NCBI GenBank assembly: GCA_963756895.1
Contig: CAVWPI010000011.1
Location: 248,001 to 312,000 of the forward strand
Source: DASUAS01 sp963756895
GTDB lineage: Bacteria > Actinomycetota > Acidimicrobiia > IMCC26256 > DASPTH01
Reading direction: 5' to 3'
Length of the DNA stretch: 64,000 nt
Shown piece after piece: positions 17,854-26,700 of this stretch. The notes under the pieces were generated by a model that was not told where the DNA came from, made no database searches, and saw only the letters and a list, made by a program, of their open reading frames with translations. Each line of letters opens with the position of its first letter. Position 1 is the stretch's first letter. A program made the translations under genes and the position numbers.

Positions 17854-19284
17854 GTGGCGACTCCCAGTGACGTCCTGAAGATGCTCTCGGACGAGGAGGT
17901 CGACATCGTCGACATCCGCTTCTGCGACCTTCCCGGGCTCATGCAGCACTTCTCGATCCCCGCGCACGAGCTCAGCGAGGACGTCTTCGAGGACGGTCTC
18001 GGCTTCGACGGCTCGTCGATCCGCGGGTTCCAGGAGATCCAGGAGTCGGACATGCTCCTGATCCCCGACCCCGACACCGCGGTCATCGACCCGTTCACCA
18101 AGCACAAGACGCTCAACATCAACTGCTTCGTGCAGGACCCCGTCACCGGCGAGTCCTACAGCCGCGACCCGCGCTACATCGCGAAGAAGGCGGAGGACTA
18201 CCTGCGGGGCACCGGCATCGCCGACACCGCCTACTTCGGTCCCGAGGCCGAGTTCTACATCTTCGACTCGGCGCGCTTCGACCAGAACCAGTACTCGGGC
18301 TTCTACTACCTCGACTCGATCGAAGGCGTGTGGAACTCGGGCCGCGCCGAGGAGCTCGACGGCTCACCGAACCTCGGGTACAAGGTCCGGTACAAAGAGG
18401 GGTACTTCCCTGTCTCGCCGATGGACCAGTACCAGGACCTCCGCTCGGAGATGCTCATGGTGCTCGAGCAGGTGGGCATCCCGATCGAGGTGCAGCACCA
18501 CGAGGTCGGCACCGCGGGACAGGCCGAGATCGACATGCGCTTCGACACGCTGTCGTCGATGGCTGACAAGTTGATGCTCTACAAGTACGTGGTGAAGAAC
18601 GTCGCGCACGCGGCCGGCAAGACCGTCACGTTCATGCCCAAGCCGCTGTTCCAGGACAACGGATCCGGCATGCACGTGCACCAGTCGCTGTGGAAGGGCG
18701 GTGAACCGCTGTTCTTCGACGAGAAGGGCTACGCCGGTCTGTCCGACATCGCGCGCTGGTACATCGGTGGTCTCCTCGCGCACGCACCGTCGCTGCTCGC
18801 GTTCACCAATCCCACCGTGAACTCGTACAAGCGGCTGGTACCGGGGTACGAGGCGCCGGTGAACCTCGTGTACTCGCAGCGCAACCGCTCGGCCGCGGTG
18901 CGCATCCCGCTCTACTCGAAGAGCCCGAAGGCGAAGCGCATCGAGTTCCGCTGTCCCGACCCGTCGTGCAACCCGTACCTCGCGTTCTCCGCGTTGCTGA
19001 TGGCCGGACTCGACGGCATCCAGAACCGCATCGAGCCGCCCGCGCCGCTCGACCGCGACCTCTACGACCTCCCGCCGGAGGAGCTGGCCAAGGTGCCGCA
19101 GGTGCCCGGTTCGTTGCCCGAGGTGCTCGACGCGCTCGAGACCGACCACGAGTACCTGCTCGCGGGTGGTGTGTTCACGCTGGACGTGATCGAGACGTGG
19201 ATCGACTACAAGCGCGTCAACGAGGTCGACGCCCTGCGCCTGCGCCCGCACCCGTGGGAGTTCTACCTCTACTACGACATCTAG
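17854..19284 (+). CDS. glnA: Glutamine synthetase type I, beta (adenylylatable)
   Basis: The 476-residue enzyme matches GlnA1 in length. Motifs in order: FDGSSIRGFQEIQESDM, FGPEAEFYIFD, GQAEIDMRFDTL, NGSGMHVHQSLWK, and PTVNSYKRLVPGYEAP. The adenylylation site DRDLYDLPPEE places the target tyrosine at residue 404, equivalent to Tyr397 of the enterobacterial enzyme. The partner adenylyltransferase GlnE is encoded at 35994-38780. The GTG start follows GAAAGGTGG. This is probably the main housekeeping glutamine synthetase of the cell. Confidence 0.96.
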   Translation: MATPSDVLKMLSDEEVDIVDIRFCDLPGLMQHFSIPAHELSEDVFEDGLGFDGSSIRGFQEIQESDMLLIPDPDTAVIDPFTKHKTLNINCFVQDPVTGESYSRDPRYIAKKAEDYLRGTGIADTAYFGPEAEFYIFDSARFDQNQYSGFYYLDSIEGVWNSGRAEELDGSPNLGYKVRYKEGYFPVSPMDQYQDLRSEMLMVLEQVGIPIEVQHHEVGTAGQAEIDMRFDTLSSMADKLMLYKYVVKNVAHAAGKTVTFMPKPLFQDNGSGMHVHQSLWKGGEPLFFDEKGYAGLSDIARWYIGGLLAHAPSLLAFTNPTVNSYKRLVPGYEAPVNLVYSQRNRSAAVRIPLYSKSPKAKRIEFRCPDPSCNPYLAFSALLMAGLDGIQNRIEPPAPLDRDLYDLPPEELAKVPQVPGSLPEVLDALETDHEYLLAGGVFTLDVIETWIDYKRVNEVDALRLRPHPWEFYLYYDI

Positions 19285-19304
19285 GTCGGCGCGTTCGCCG
19301 ACCT
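19283..19304 (+). terminator. glnA terminator
   Basis: AGGTCGGCG / CGCCGACCT form a 9-bp stem with a CGTT loop starting at the stop codon of glnA. The remaining 270 bp up to the next stop codon hold no gene that I can support. Confidence 0.7.
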
Positions 19305-19576
19305 TCGGAGGCATGGGTTGGCGGGAGCGACGGGAGAGATGGGCCTCCACGCGATCGAGGAAGCCCGGATCGGAGTGCCCGGTGTAGTCGGCGACGCTCG
19401 CACTGACTCGCCCGCGTCGATGCGTACCGAGGTTTCGAGTGGCGAACTGCACTTGCGACCTTGTCGCGCCGTCCTCGATCGGCACTTGGAGGCACCGTGA
19501 CGGAATGGAGTTGGGAGGCTTTTCACAGCATTGGGACGCACCCCGTCGCGTTGGGCTCTGGACGGGAGCTGATCGG

Positions 19577-20500
19577 TCACTTCTGACCTGGGTGGTCGCG
19601 CTCGGGCCGGACATCTCGAAACGTTCGGCGGCCAAAGCGGCCCCAGGCCAGGAACCCCGCCATGGTCATGTACGCCAGATTGAGGGCCACGCCCAACGGC
19701 TCGTGGCGGCGGAGATGTGTTGCCATCGCACCAACCATGAGGAGTTCGATACCGACGGCATCCAGCGGCACCAGGACCGGCGCGATGTCGAACCCACCAG
19801 GCAGGATCAGGCCCGCCGCGGCCAGAGCCTCGAGGACGCCGAGGCCTTTCACGAAGCCGACGCTGGCGTCGGCGGTCCATCCTCCGAGGGGCACGGTGGC
19901 CAGCTTCTCCTTGGGTACGAGCAGCTTGGCGCTACTGCTGAGCAGGAAGACACCGGCCAGGAGTCCGGCATCGATCCACAGCGCGGCGTTCATCGGTCCC
20001 CGCACGGTGCTCGTCGCCTGCGACCGCGACCAACTCCCGCCCTCGGACACCTCGGATCCACCCCGCCACGGGGCTTCGCGTGGTTGTTCGATCGCACGCC
20101 TCAGACCTTCGGCTTCGGTTCGCAGATACCGCTCGGTGAGCCGGCCGGTCAGGAGCCCGGCCAGCCGCGCGAGCGGTCCGGTCTGTTCAAGGGCGAGGTC
20201 GACCTTCGTGGTCCCGTCGCGCTGCGCGCTGAGAATGTGACGCGCGACGGCGCTCACGCCGGCCGAGTGGCTCTTCCAGGTGAAGCAATGCGGTGCATCA
20301 ACCTCGGTCACGGTCCAGGTCATGGGCGCAATCCAAGGTTGGTGAAGTCGAAAACAGTTCCCAGTGGCGAGCGGCGCGGCGGTGATCGGTTCGACGCGGC
20401 GTACCGATGACGTCCAACGCGGCCAGGTCGACACGTCGGCGAGGACGCTCCACACCTCGTTCGGCGGAGCATCGATGTGGATGGTCGTGCTGTGTTTCAT
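19577..20500 (-). CDS. START-like (SRPBCC) domain fused to DoxX-like membrane domain
   Basis: One open frame of 307 residues carries two unrelated parts. Residues 1-150 are a polyketide-cyclase/START-like domain (STTIHIDAPPNEVWSVLADV; GNCFRLHQPW; HCFTWKSHSAG). Residues 170-307 are a DoxX-like four-helix membrane domain (LWIDAGLLAGVFLLSSSAKL; PLGVALNLAYMTMAGF). An internal ATG at 19993 (residue 170) could be the real start of a separate DoxX gene whose neighbour lost its stop, but its ribosome site is weak. A fusion would place a ligand-binding domain on the membrane. Start ATG 20500 has GGGAG 5 nt upstream. Function unknown. Confidence 0.7.
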   Translation of the reverse strand: MKHSTTIHIDAPPNEVWSVLADVSTWPRWTSSVRRVEPITAAPLATGNCFRLHQPWIAPMTWTVTEVDAPHCFTWKSHSAGVSAVARHILSAQRDGTTKVDLALEQTGPLARLAGLLTGRLTERYLRTEAEGLRRAIEQPREAPWRGGSEVSEGGSWSRSQATSTVRGPMNAALWIDAGLLAGVFLLSSSAKLLVPKEKLATVPLGGWTADASVGFVKGLGVLEALAAAGLILPGGFDIAPVLVPLDAVGIELLMVGAMATHLRRHEPLGVALNLAYMTMAGFLAWGRFGRRTFRDVRPERDHPGQK

Positions 20501-20969
20501 TGGATCTCCCTTCCGTCGCGTGCCCCGCTCCGTGGCCCTGTTCTTCCGCCGGCCATACGAGTTGCGGGCCGCGACGACACGACTCGGTCTCGCGCTTCGG
20601 TGCTGCATCGAGGCGGCCGGTCGACTTCAGCTCGATGAGATCCGACCCGTTGCGGACGCCTCCGGATCGGGCTACCCCTGTCGGGAGTCGAAGAATCGGT
20701 CGCAGCGGGAAGAACAACTGGGTTTGCCACATCCGGCCGTGCCCCCGTGGAGTGGCCCCGCGGGCGGCTCCGGTGCGCGAACCCTCGAAGTCCCGATGCC
20801 CCGCGCTGTGTTCGTGCATCCACAACGATCTGCACGATGGCGCACACGCGGCCGACGCAGGAGGTCACGTCGACTCGATCGTCGCGGTCTCGCCACCGTT
20901 CTGTCGCGATCTCACAACATGATCGCGACAGCCTGCGCCGTCACGTAGTTGTTCGACTGGGTAGCTCGT
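20501..20969. other. Gene-poor stretch upstream of the pseudogenes
   Basis: This 470-bp segment has open frames in several phases, but none has recognisable protein features or a good ribosome site. The only structured element that I see is the inverted repeat at 20901-20931. It separates the START/DoxX gene from two decayed genes and may itself be a scar. Confidence 0.5.
20901..20931. repeat. Perfect 11-bp inverted repeat with 9-bp spacer
   Basis: CTGTCGCGATC and GATCGCGACAG flank TCACAACAT. The repeat lies 39 bp before the start of the decayed methyltransferase gene and is free of coding sequence. It could be an operator of a dimeric regulator or a terminator; no T-tract follows. Confidence 0.55.
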
Positions 20970-21470
20970 ATGGCGACGATGCAGCAGACCGGAGCAGAGC
21001 GGTGCTTCGATGACATCTATGTACAACCCCATCCGCGGGCCTACTACGCGGCCCTGGGTGCGCTCGACTACGAGGTGCCCGAGCACGGCGTCAGGGTGTT
21101 CGCGAGGGTGTTGGCGGCGATGGCAGTGCTACGAGCTCGCCGAAGCGGACCGTGCGTTCTTCGCCGAGCACCGAGACGACAACCGGACACGGGTCGTGGG
21201 CTTCGACGCAGCCGCGCCGGCGATCGGCTACGCAACACGTACGAGCCGGTAGCGAGCTGCCTCGAGCAGTTCGGGTTGGTGACCGAACACCTGTCGGACC
21301 TGACGTATCCGCAACGGCGTTTCGCGGACGCCGCGGAACGCGAGTACGCGCTCGGCGAGCTCTCCACCCTCGGCGTGGACCCTACCGGCAAGGAGGCGGA
21401 GGGTCGTTACCATGTGAGCCTCTACGTATCCGCTCCGCGCGCCGACGCCGAGCGCGCCTCGGTGCAGTCG
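20970..21470 (+). pseudogene. Remnant of a SAM-dependent methyltransferase, two internal deletions
   Basis: Three protein fragments in order, in different frames, read like one protein. Fragment 1 (20970-21122) has CFDDIYVQPHPRAYYAALG. Fragment 2 (21127-21234) has AFFAEHRDDNRTRVVGFDAA. Fragment 3 (21237-21470) has EQFGLVTEHLSDLTYPQRRF and GKEAEGRYHVSLYVS. I recall this arrangement from an uncharacterised actinobacterial methyltransferase-like family. There, a glycine-rich SAM motif lies between fragments 1 and 2 and a further 50 or so residues between 2 and 3. Both are missing here. The protein cannot bind SAM, so the gene is broken, or the assembly has collapsed. Its family name rests on memory of conserved phrases. 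Confidence 0.5.
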
Positions 21471-21530
21471 CGCTCGCAGACCTGGCAACCTGACCACATG
21501 GCGCCGTCGTCCGGATCGAGAGGAGACACC

Positions 21531-21723
21531 ATGCTCGAGACCATCCCGGATCGACACCCGAGTCGGATTCGCGCACATCACGCGCTCGGAGAAGATCGCG
21601 GTCGGGTCCGACAAGGACTGGCCGCGCCACTCCGTCGACGTGATCGGGTACCTCGTGCCGGGTGAGGTGAAGGCCTTCGCGGAGAGAGCGACGCGCAAGC
21701 AGCGCGCCTGGATCACGAGCTGA
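21531..21723 (+). pseudogene. SpoIIAA-like (STAS/SEC14-type) gene with internal deletion
   Basis: A good site AGGAG precedes ATG 21531 and the family-like opening MLETIPD. After about 21551 the frame changes. The C-terminal half then appears (from 21559), with RVGFAHITRSEKIAVGSDKD and IGYLVPGEVKAF, and ends at TGA 21723. SpoIIAA-like proteins are about 120 residues; here the middle 55-65 residues are missing, and the two ends are joined within a few bases. As with the methyltransferase remnant just upstream, ends are kept and the interior is lost. Real decay or assembly collapse are both possible. Confidence 0.55.
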
Positions 21724-21736
21724 GACGAGACCAGTC

Positions 21737-23470
21737 ATGTACGAGCTGAAGATCACTGGTGGCACCATCGTCGACGGTACGGGGCGTCCCGGGTTCGTCG
21801 GCGACGTGGCGATCGAGGATGGTGTCATCGTCGCGGTCGGCGAGCACGTCGCGGGCGACGCGGCGGAGGTCATCGATGCCTCGGGATGCGTCGTGGCGCC
21901 GGGCTTCGTCGACATCCACACCCACTACGACGGCCAGGTGACGTGGGATCCGGTGCTCGACCCGTCGGCCAGCCATGGCGTCACCACCGTCGTCGTCGGC
22001 AACTGTGGTGTCGGCTTCGCGCCGGTCCGCCCGGGCGGGCAGGAGCGCCTGGTCGAGATCATGGAAGGCGTCGAGGACATCCCGGGCACCGCGTTGCACG
22101 AAGGCATCCAGTGGAGCTGGGAGACGTTCCCCGAGTACCTCGACGCGCTCGACCACCTCGAGTTCTCGATGGACGTCGCCGCGTTCCTGCCGCACGTGCC
22201 GCTGCGCGTCTACGTGATGGGTGAGCGCGGCGCCGCCAACGAGGACGCGACCGCCGACGACATCGCCGAGATGGCACGCCACGTGCGCGAGTCGATCGCA
22301 GCCGGCGCGGTCGGCTTCTCGTCGTCGCGCTCGCTCAACCACAAGGACCTCGACGGCGAGTACGTGCCCGGCACGTTCGCCGCGGCCGACGAGCTCATCG
22401 GCCTCGCGCAGGCCGTCGTCGACGCGGGCGGTGGTCTGTTCGAGGTCGTGCCGCAGGGCGAGACCGAGGGCGATGCCGACCTCGTCCTGGGCGAGGTCGA
22501 GCTCATGGGGAAGGTGTCGGAAACGACGGGTGTGCCGCTGTCGTTCCTGCTCGTGCAGTCGCGCCTCGATCCCGACCTGTGGCGTCGACAGCTCGAGCTG
22601 GTCGAGAAGGTGAACGCCAACGGTGCGCACGTCAGCGCGCAGGTCGCGGCGCGCCCCGGCGGCCTGCTCATGGGCGCGGCGAGCTACCACCCGCTCATGC
22701 GCCGCCCCACGTACCGCCGGCTCGAGGACACGCGTTCGCTCGAGGACCTCCTGGCCGAGCTGCAGAAGCCGGAGGTGAAGGCAACGATCCTCGCCGAGGA
22801 CGACCTTCCGCCCGACCCGCACCGGCAGTACGAGTCGCTGGCCGACAACGCGCCCTACCTGTGGGGGAGCGTGTACCCGCTCGGCGACCCGCCCGACTAC
22901 GAGCCGCTCGCCGAGCTCTCGATCGCTGGTCGAGCCGCGTCGAGCGGGCGCGACCCGTTCGACGTGTTCTACGACCACCTGGCCGCGGGGGAGCTGTTGC
23001 TCGGTGCGTTCACCAACTACGCGCAGGCGAGCGAAGACCACCTGGCCGAGATGATCAGCGATCCCAACACCGTCATCGGTCTGTCCGACGGTGGCGCGCA
23101 CGTGAAGATGATCTGCGACGCCTCCGCGCCCACGTACCTGCTCACGCACTGGGTGCGTGACCGCAGCCGGGGCGAGCGCCTGCCGCTCGAGCTGGTGATC
23201 CAGAAGCAGGCGGCGGGTACCGCGGCCGCGGTCGGGCTCCACGATCGCGGCACCGTCGAGGCGGGCAAGAAGGCCGACCTCAACGTGATCGACCTCGACC
23301 ACCTCACCCTGCACCAGCCGCGGTCGGTCGACGACCTGCCCGCCGGCGGACGGCGCATCCTGCAGGACGCCACCGGCTACAAGGCGACGATCGTCAGCGG
23401 TGTGGTCACGCGGCGCGACGACCGGGACACCGGTGCGCGGCCCGGACGCCTGGTTCGCTCGGGTTCCTGA
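21737..23470 (+). CDS. D-aminoacylase / N-acyl-D-amino-acid amidohydrolase family protein
   Basis: A 577-residue amidohydrolase-superfamily enzyme. The N-terminal small beta domain (GGTIVDGTGRPGFVGDVAIE) leads to the metal motif PGFVDIHTHYDGQ near residue 60. NCGVGFAPVRPG matches the cysteine ligand region of D-aminoacylases. A C-terminal metal-type aspartate lies in GLSDGGAHVKM, and TVEAGKKADLNVID closes the beta domain. These enzymes deacylate N-acyl-D-amino acids or related amides. The gene sits about 100 bp upstream of an amino-acid-type ABC importer on the same strand, which suggests import then hydrolysis of an amide. The exact substrate is not decidable. Confidence 0.85.
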   Translation: MYELKITGGTIVDGTGRPGFVGDVAIEDGVIVAVGEHVAGDAAEVIDASGCVVAPGFVDIHTHYDGQVTWDPVLDPSASHGVTTVVVGNCGVGFAPVRPGGQERLVEIMEGVEDIPGTALHEGIQWSWETFPEYLDALDHLEFSMDVAAFLPHVPLRVYVMGERGAANEDATADDIAEMARHVRESIAAGAVGFSSSRSLNHKDLDGEYVPGTFAAADELIGLAQAVVDAGGGLFEVVPQGETEGDADLVLGEVELMGKVSETTGVPLSFLLVQSRLDPDLWRRQLELVEKVNANGAHVSAQVAARPGGLLMGAASYHPLMRRPTYRRLEDTRSLEDLLAELQKPEVKATILAEDDLPPDPHRQYESLADNAPYLWGSVYPLGDPPDYEPLAELSIAGRAASSGRDPFDVFYDHLAAGELLLGAFTNYAQASEDHLAEMISDPNTVIGLSDGGAHVKMICDASAPTYLLTHWVRDRSRGERLPLELVIQKQAAGTAAAVGLHDRGTVEAGKKADLNVIDLDHLTLHQPRSVDDLPAGGRRILQDATGYKATIVSGVVTRRDDRDTGARPGRLVRSGS

Positions 23471-23576
23471 CGGGGTCACCGCGGTGATGAGCGGAACGCG
23501 TCACCACCGCGCGTGGTAAGACTCCACTCGTCCCGTCGCTTTGCTCGCGACGATTGACGGCTGATCTGGGGGGATC

Positions 23577-24743
23577 GTGCCCGAGCTACCCGGAGCGCTC
23601 GCGGAAGAGATGCCGGTCGAGTCGCCGGAGCCGGAGCCGAGCGGACGCACGACGTCGGACCGTCTCGGCGATCTCACTCGTCAGCAGATCGGCTGGGGTG
23701 TCACGGCCGCGGTGTTCATCGCCTGGTGCATCTGGGCGTTCGTCGAGGACGGGACTGCCTTCGTCGCGCTCGCGGGGGCGGGTCTGGCCCAGGGCTCGGT
23801 CGTGGCGCTGGCTGCGATCGGCTTCCTCGTGATCGAGAAGGCGACAGGTATCGCCAACTTCGCACAGGGTGACCTGATCACGCTCGGTGCCTTCCTCGGT
23901 GTCTGGGCCACCGACCAGGTCGGTCTCGCACCCGACGGACTGGGACTCTCGCTGGGCGTCGGCTACCTCCTCACCCTCGCGATCATGTTCGCCGTGGGGG
24001 TCGGGATCGAGCGCATCGCCTACGCCCCGTTGCGGGGCCGCTCGGTGCACGTCGTGGTGATCGCGACCCTCGGGGTCGCGCTCGTGATCCGGACCATCCT
24101 TGGTCTCTGGCAGGGCTCGTCACCGCGTTCGTTGCAAACCTGGTTCGGAGCCGGCAACTCGCTCGACAACTTCCTGTTCTTCCAGGACGGCGTCCTGCGG
24201 ATCGACATCGAGTTCCTGGGAGTTCACGACGCCGTGATCTCGGCTCAGCGGGTGGTGATCATCGTCGTGACCGCCATCACCGTGGTGGCCATGATGCTCC
24301 TCTTCTCTCGCACCAGCTTCGGCCGTCAAGTCCGCGCCATCGCCGCTGACCGCGAGACGGCGCGGCTCTACGGCGTGAAGGCGACCCGCTTGTCGATGCT
24401 GTCCTTCGGCATCGCCTCGCTGCTGGCGGGGCTCGGGGGTCTCATGATCGGTCCGCTCGGGAGCTTCGACCTCACCCTGGGCTTCTCGTACATGCTTCTC
24501 GGGTTCGCCGCCGCCGTCCTCGGGGGGTTCGGGAGCCTCGGCGGCGTCGCCCTCGGCGCGTTGCTCATCGGGTTCACCGAACAGCTCTTCGGTGGGCTGC
24601 TCCTGCCGAAGCTGGTGGAGCAGCTCGGCGGCGATCCGGCCAACGTGCTCAAGTACCGGTCGGTGTTCCCGTACGTGCTGATGCTGGTGGTCATCGCGAT
24701 CAGGCCGCAGGGGCTGTTCGGGAAGACGGAGCGCCGACTGTGA
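23577..24743 (+). CDS. livH: Branched-chain-amino-acid-type ABC permease (LivH family)
   Basis: A 388-residue inner-membrane permease with about eight helices. The family motifs FLVIEKATGIANFAQGD, and later GFAAAVLGGFGSLGGVALGA, are present. A hydrophilic N-terminal extension of about 40 residues (rich in E, P and S) precedes the first helix and is unusual. The GTG start follows GGGGGGAT. It is the first gene of a four-gene importer operon and overlaps the next gene by 4 bp (GTGA). The true substrate may be any amino acid or amide. Confidence 0.93.
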   Translation: MPELPGALAEEMPVESPEPEPSGRTTSDRLGDLTRQQIGWGVTAAVFIAWCIWAFVEDGTAFVALAGAGLAQGSVVALAAIGFLVIEKATGIANFAQGDLITLGAFLGVWATDQVGLAPDGLGLSLGVGYLLTLAIMFAVGVGIERIAYAPLRGRSVHVVVIATLGVALVIRTILGLWQGSSPRSLQTWFGAGNSLDNFLFFQDGVLRIDIEFLGVHDAVISAQRVVIIVVTAITVVAMMLLFSRTSFGRQVRAIAADRETARLYGVKATRLSMLSFGIASLLAGLGGLMIGPLGSFDLTLGFSYMLLGFAAAVLGGFGSLGGVALGALLIGFTEQLFGGLLLPKLVEQLGGDPANVLKYRSVFPYVLMLVVIAIRPQGLFGKTERRL

Positions 24744-26698
24744 CCGCCGCGACCACTCCCACGAGCACGACCGCCCGCCCGCCGGCCTTGCGCGGGTACC
24801 CGTACCTCTGGCTGGTCGTGTTCCTCGGAGTCATGGTCGCTCTGCGGTTCGTGCCGCATTGGGGCAACGACCAGACGTTCCTCTTCAACCTGTGGCTCGT
24901 CTACACCGTGATGGTCGTCGGCTTCTACTTCGTCTTCGGCCTCTCCGGGCAGTTCGCCTTCTCGCAGGCCGCGTTCGCGATGGTGGGCGGCTACACCTCC
25001 GCGTGGGCGACCCGTCAGGGCGTGAACTTCATCGTCGCCGTCGCATTCGGCATGGCCGTGGCCGCGCTGATCGCGTTCGCCTTCGCGTGGGTGGCACGCC
25101 GGGCGAACCTGTTCTTCCTCGCGATCGCGACCCTCGCCCTCAGCGAGATCATCAACCAGGTCATCACCCAGTGGAACCAGTTCACGGGCGTCGACGGTGC
25201 CGAGCTCCATGACGTGAAGCCGATCGACTTCTTCGGTTGGACCGCGACGTCGAAGGCGGAGAGCGTCGCGACCAACCAGCGGAACCTGTTCTGGGTCTAT
25301 CTCGGTGCGGTCGCGGTCGCAATGCTCGTCGGTCTCTGGTTGGCGCGCTCGCCGGTGAAGCGTGAGGCGATCGCGCTCCGTGATCAACCAACGGTGGCCA
25401 GCAGTCTCGGCGTGCCGACGTTGCGACTACGGCTCACGATGTTCGTGTTGGGCTCTGCCATCGGCGCGTTCGCCGGTGCCCTCTCCGTCCACGGGAACGG
25501 CTACGCGCAACCCACCGACTACACGGTCGAGCTCGGCCTCGGGATCTTCGTGATGCTCATCGTGGGTGGCATCGACTCGCTCTGGGGGCCGGTGCTCGGC
25601 GCGGCGTTCTACGTGTGGCTGCCTCACTTCCTGCAGCGCCTCGATCTCGAGGTGTTCGGCCACCAGATCCGCGAGTACAACCAGATCATCTACGGCGCGG
25701 CGCTGCTGCTGACCATGATCTTCATGCCCGAGGGCCTCGTCGGAATCGGCCGACGAACTCGGGCTCGACTCCAACATCGCACGTCACCCTCGCGGCGGAC
25801 GTGGCTCACGGACCTGTTCGGGATCACGAAGCCGCCGGAGCTGCAGCCTACGGCGACGCCGAACGTGCCCCCGCCTCCGACGAGTGCCGCCGCTCGAGCC
25901 GCCGCAAGAGATGCGGTGGGCCTCGGCGAGGAACCAGCCATCCTGCGGGCCTCGGACATCTCGGTGAACTTCGGCGGCGTCGTTGCGGTCGACGGCGTGA
26001 GCTTGGAGATGATCGAGGGGCAGATCCTCGGATTGGTAGGACCCAACGGCAGCGGCAAGACGACCTTCGTGAACGCGCTGACGGGAGTCGTGCCCAGCTC
26101 GGGCGCGCTCGAGGTCGACGGGGAGCCGGTGCCGCTCTGCGTCCCCGGTCGGGCGCGTCGGGCGGGGCTGCTGCGCACGTACCAGGCGCCGCAGACCTAC
26201 GACCACCTCAGCTGCGTGGAGGACGTGCTCCTGTCGACCGCGGACCGTCAGCGCACGGGCACGCTCTCCTCGTGGTTCCTACGCCCCTCCGTGCTCCGGC
26301 ACGAGCAGGAACGCTGGCGACGCGCGTCCGAGGCGATCGTGCGCGTGGGCCTCGGCGCGCACGCCGAGACACCGGCCGGCCGGCTCACGTACGGCCAGCG
26401 ACGGCTGCTCGAGCTCGCTCGCGCAATTGCCGCGCAGCCGAGAGTGCTGATGCTCGACGAACCGTCCGCCGGTCTCGACGACGCGGAGACCGCGCAGCTC
26501 GCGGGATACCTCCGTGACCTGCGCGACGAAGGGGTCTCGCTGTTCGTCATCGACCACAAACTGGACTTCATCACGGGGCTCTGCGATCGGATCGCGGTGT
26601 TCGAGCTCGGCCACGTCGTCGCCGTGGGCGATGCGGCGACCGTGTTCCAGGACCAGCGCGTCGTCGACGCCTATCTCGGTGTCGCCGAGGTCGACTGA
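24740..26698 (+). CDS. LivM-LivG fusion: ABC permease plus ATPase
   Basis: A 652-residue fusion. Residues 1-345 are a LivM-type permease (GLSGQFAFSQAAFAMVGGYT; RDQPTVASSLGVPTL; VGGIDSLWGPVLGA). After a linker of about 50 residues comes a LivG-type ATPase from residue 395. It has Walker A GPNGSGKTT, an ABC signature degenerated to LTYGQRRLLELARAI in place of LSGGQ, Walker B RVLMLDEPSAGLD and the switch histidine in VIDHKLDF. Such permease/ATPase fusions are known in actinobacteria and fix a 1:1 ratio. It is followed by LivF two bases later. The frame is continuous, so the fusion is not an error. Confidence 0.93.
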   Translation: MTAATTPTSTTARPPALRGYPYLWLVVFLGVMVALRFVPHWGNDQTFLFNLWLVYTVMVVGFYFVFGLSGQFAFSQAAFAMVGGYTSAWATRQGVNFIVAVAFGMAVAALIAFAFAWVARRANLFFLAIATLALSEIINQVITQWNQFTGVDGAELHDVKPIDFFGWTATSKAESVATNQRNLFWVYLGAVAVAMLVGLWLARSPVKREAIALRDQPTVASSLGVPTLRLRLTMFVLGSAIGAFAGALSVHGNGYAQPTDYTVELGLGIFVMLIVGGIDSLWGPVLGAAFYVWLPHFLQRLDLEVFGHQIREYNQIIYGAALLLTMIFMPEGLVGIGRRTRARLQHRTSPSRRTWLTDLFGITKPPELQPTATPNVPPPPTSAAARAAARDAVGLGEEPAILRASDISVNFGGVVAVDGVSLEMIEGQILGLVGPNGSGKTTFVNALTGVVPSSGALEVDGEPVPLCVPGRARRAGLLRTYQAPQTYDHLSCVEDVLLSTADRQRTGTLSSWFLRPSVLRHEQERWRRASEAIVRVGLGAHAETPAGRLTYGQRRLLELARAIAAQPRVLMLDEPSAGLDDAETAQLAGYLRDLRDEGVSLFVIDHKLDFITGLCDRIAVFELGHVVAVGDAATVFQDQRVVDAYLGVAEVD

Positions 26699-26700
26699 TC

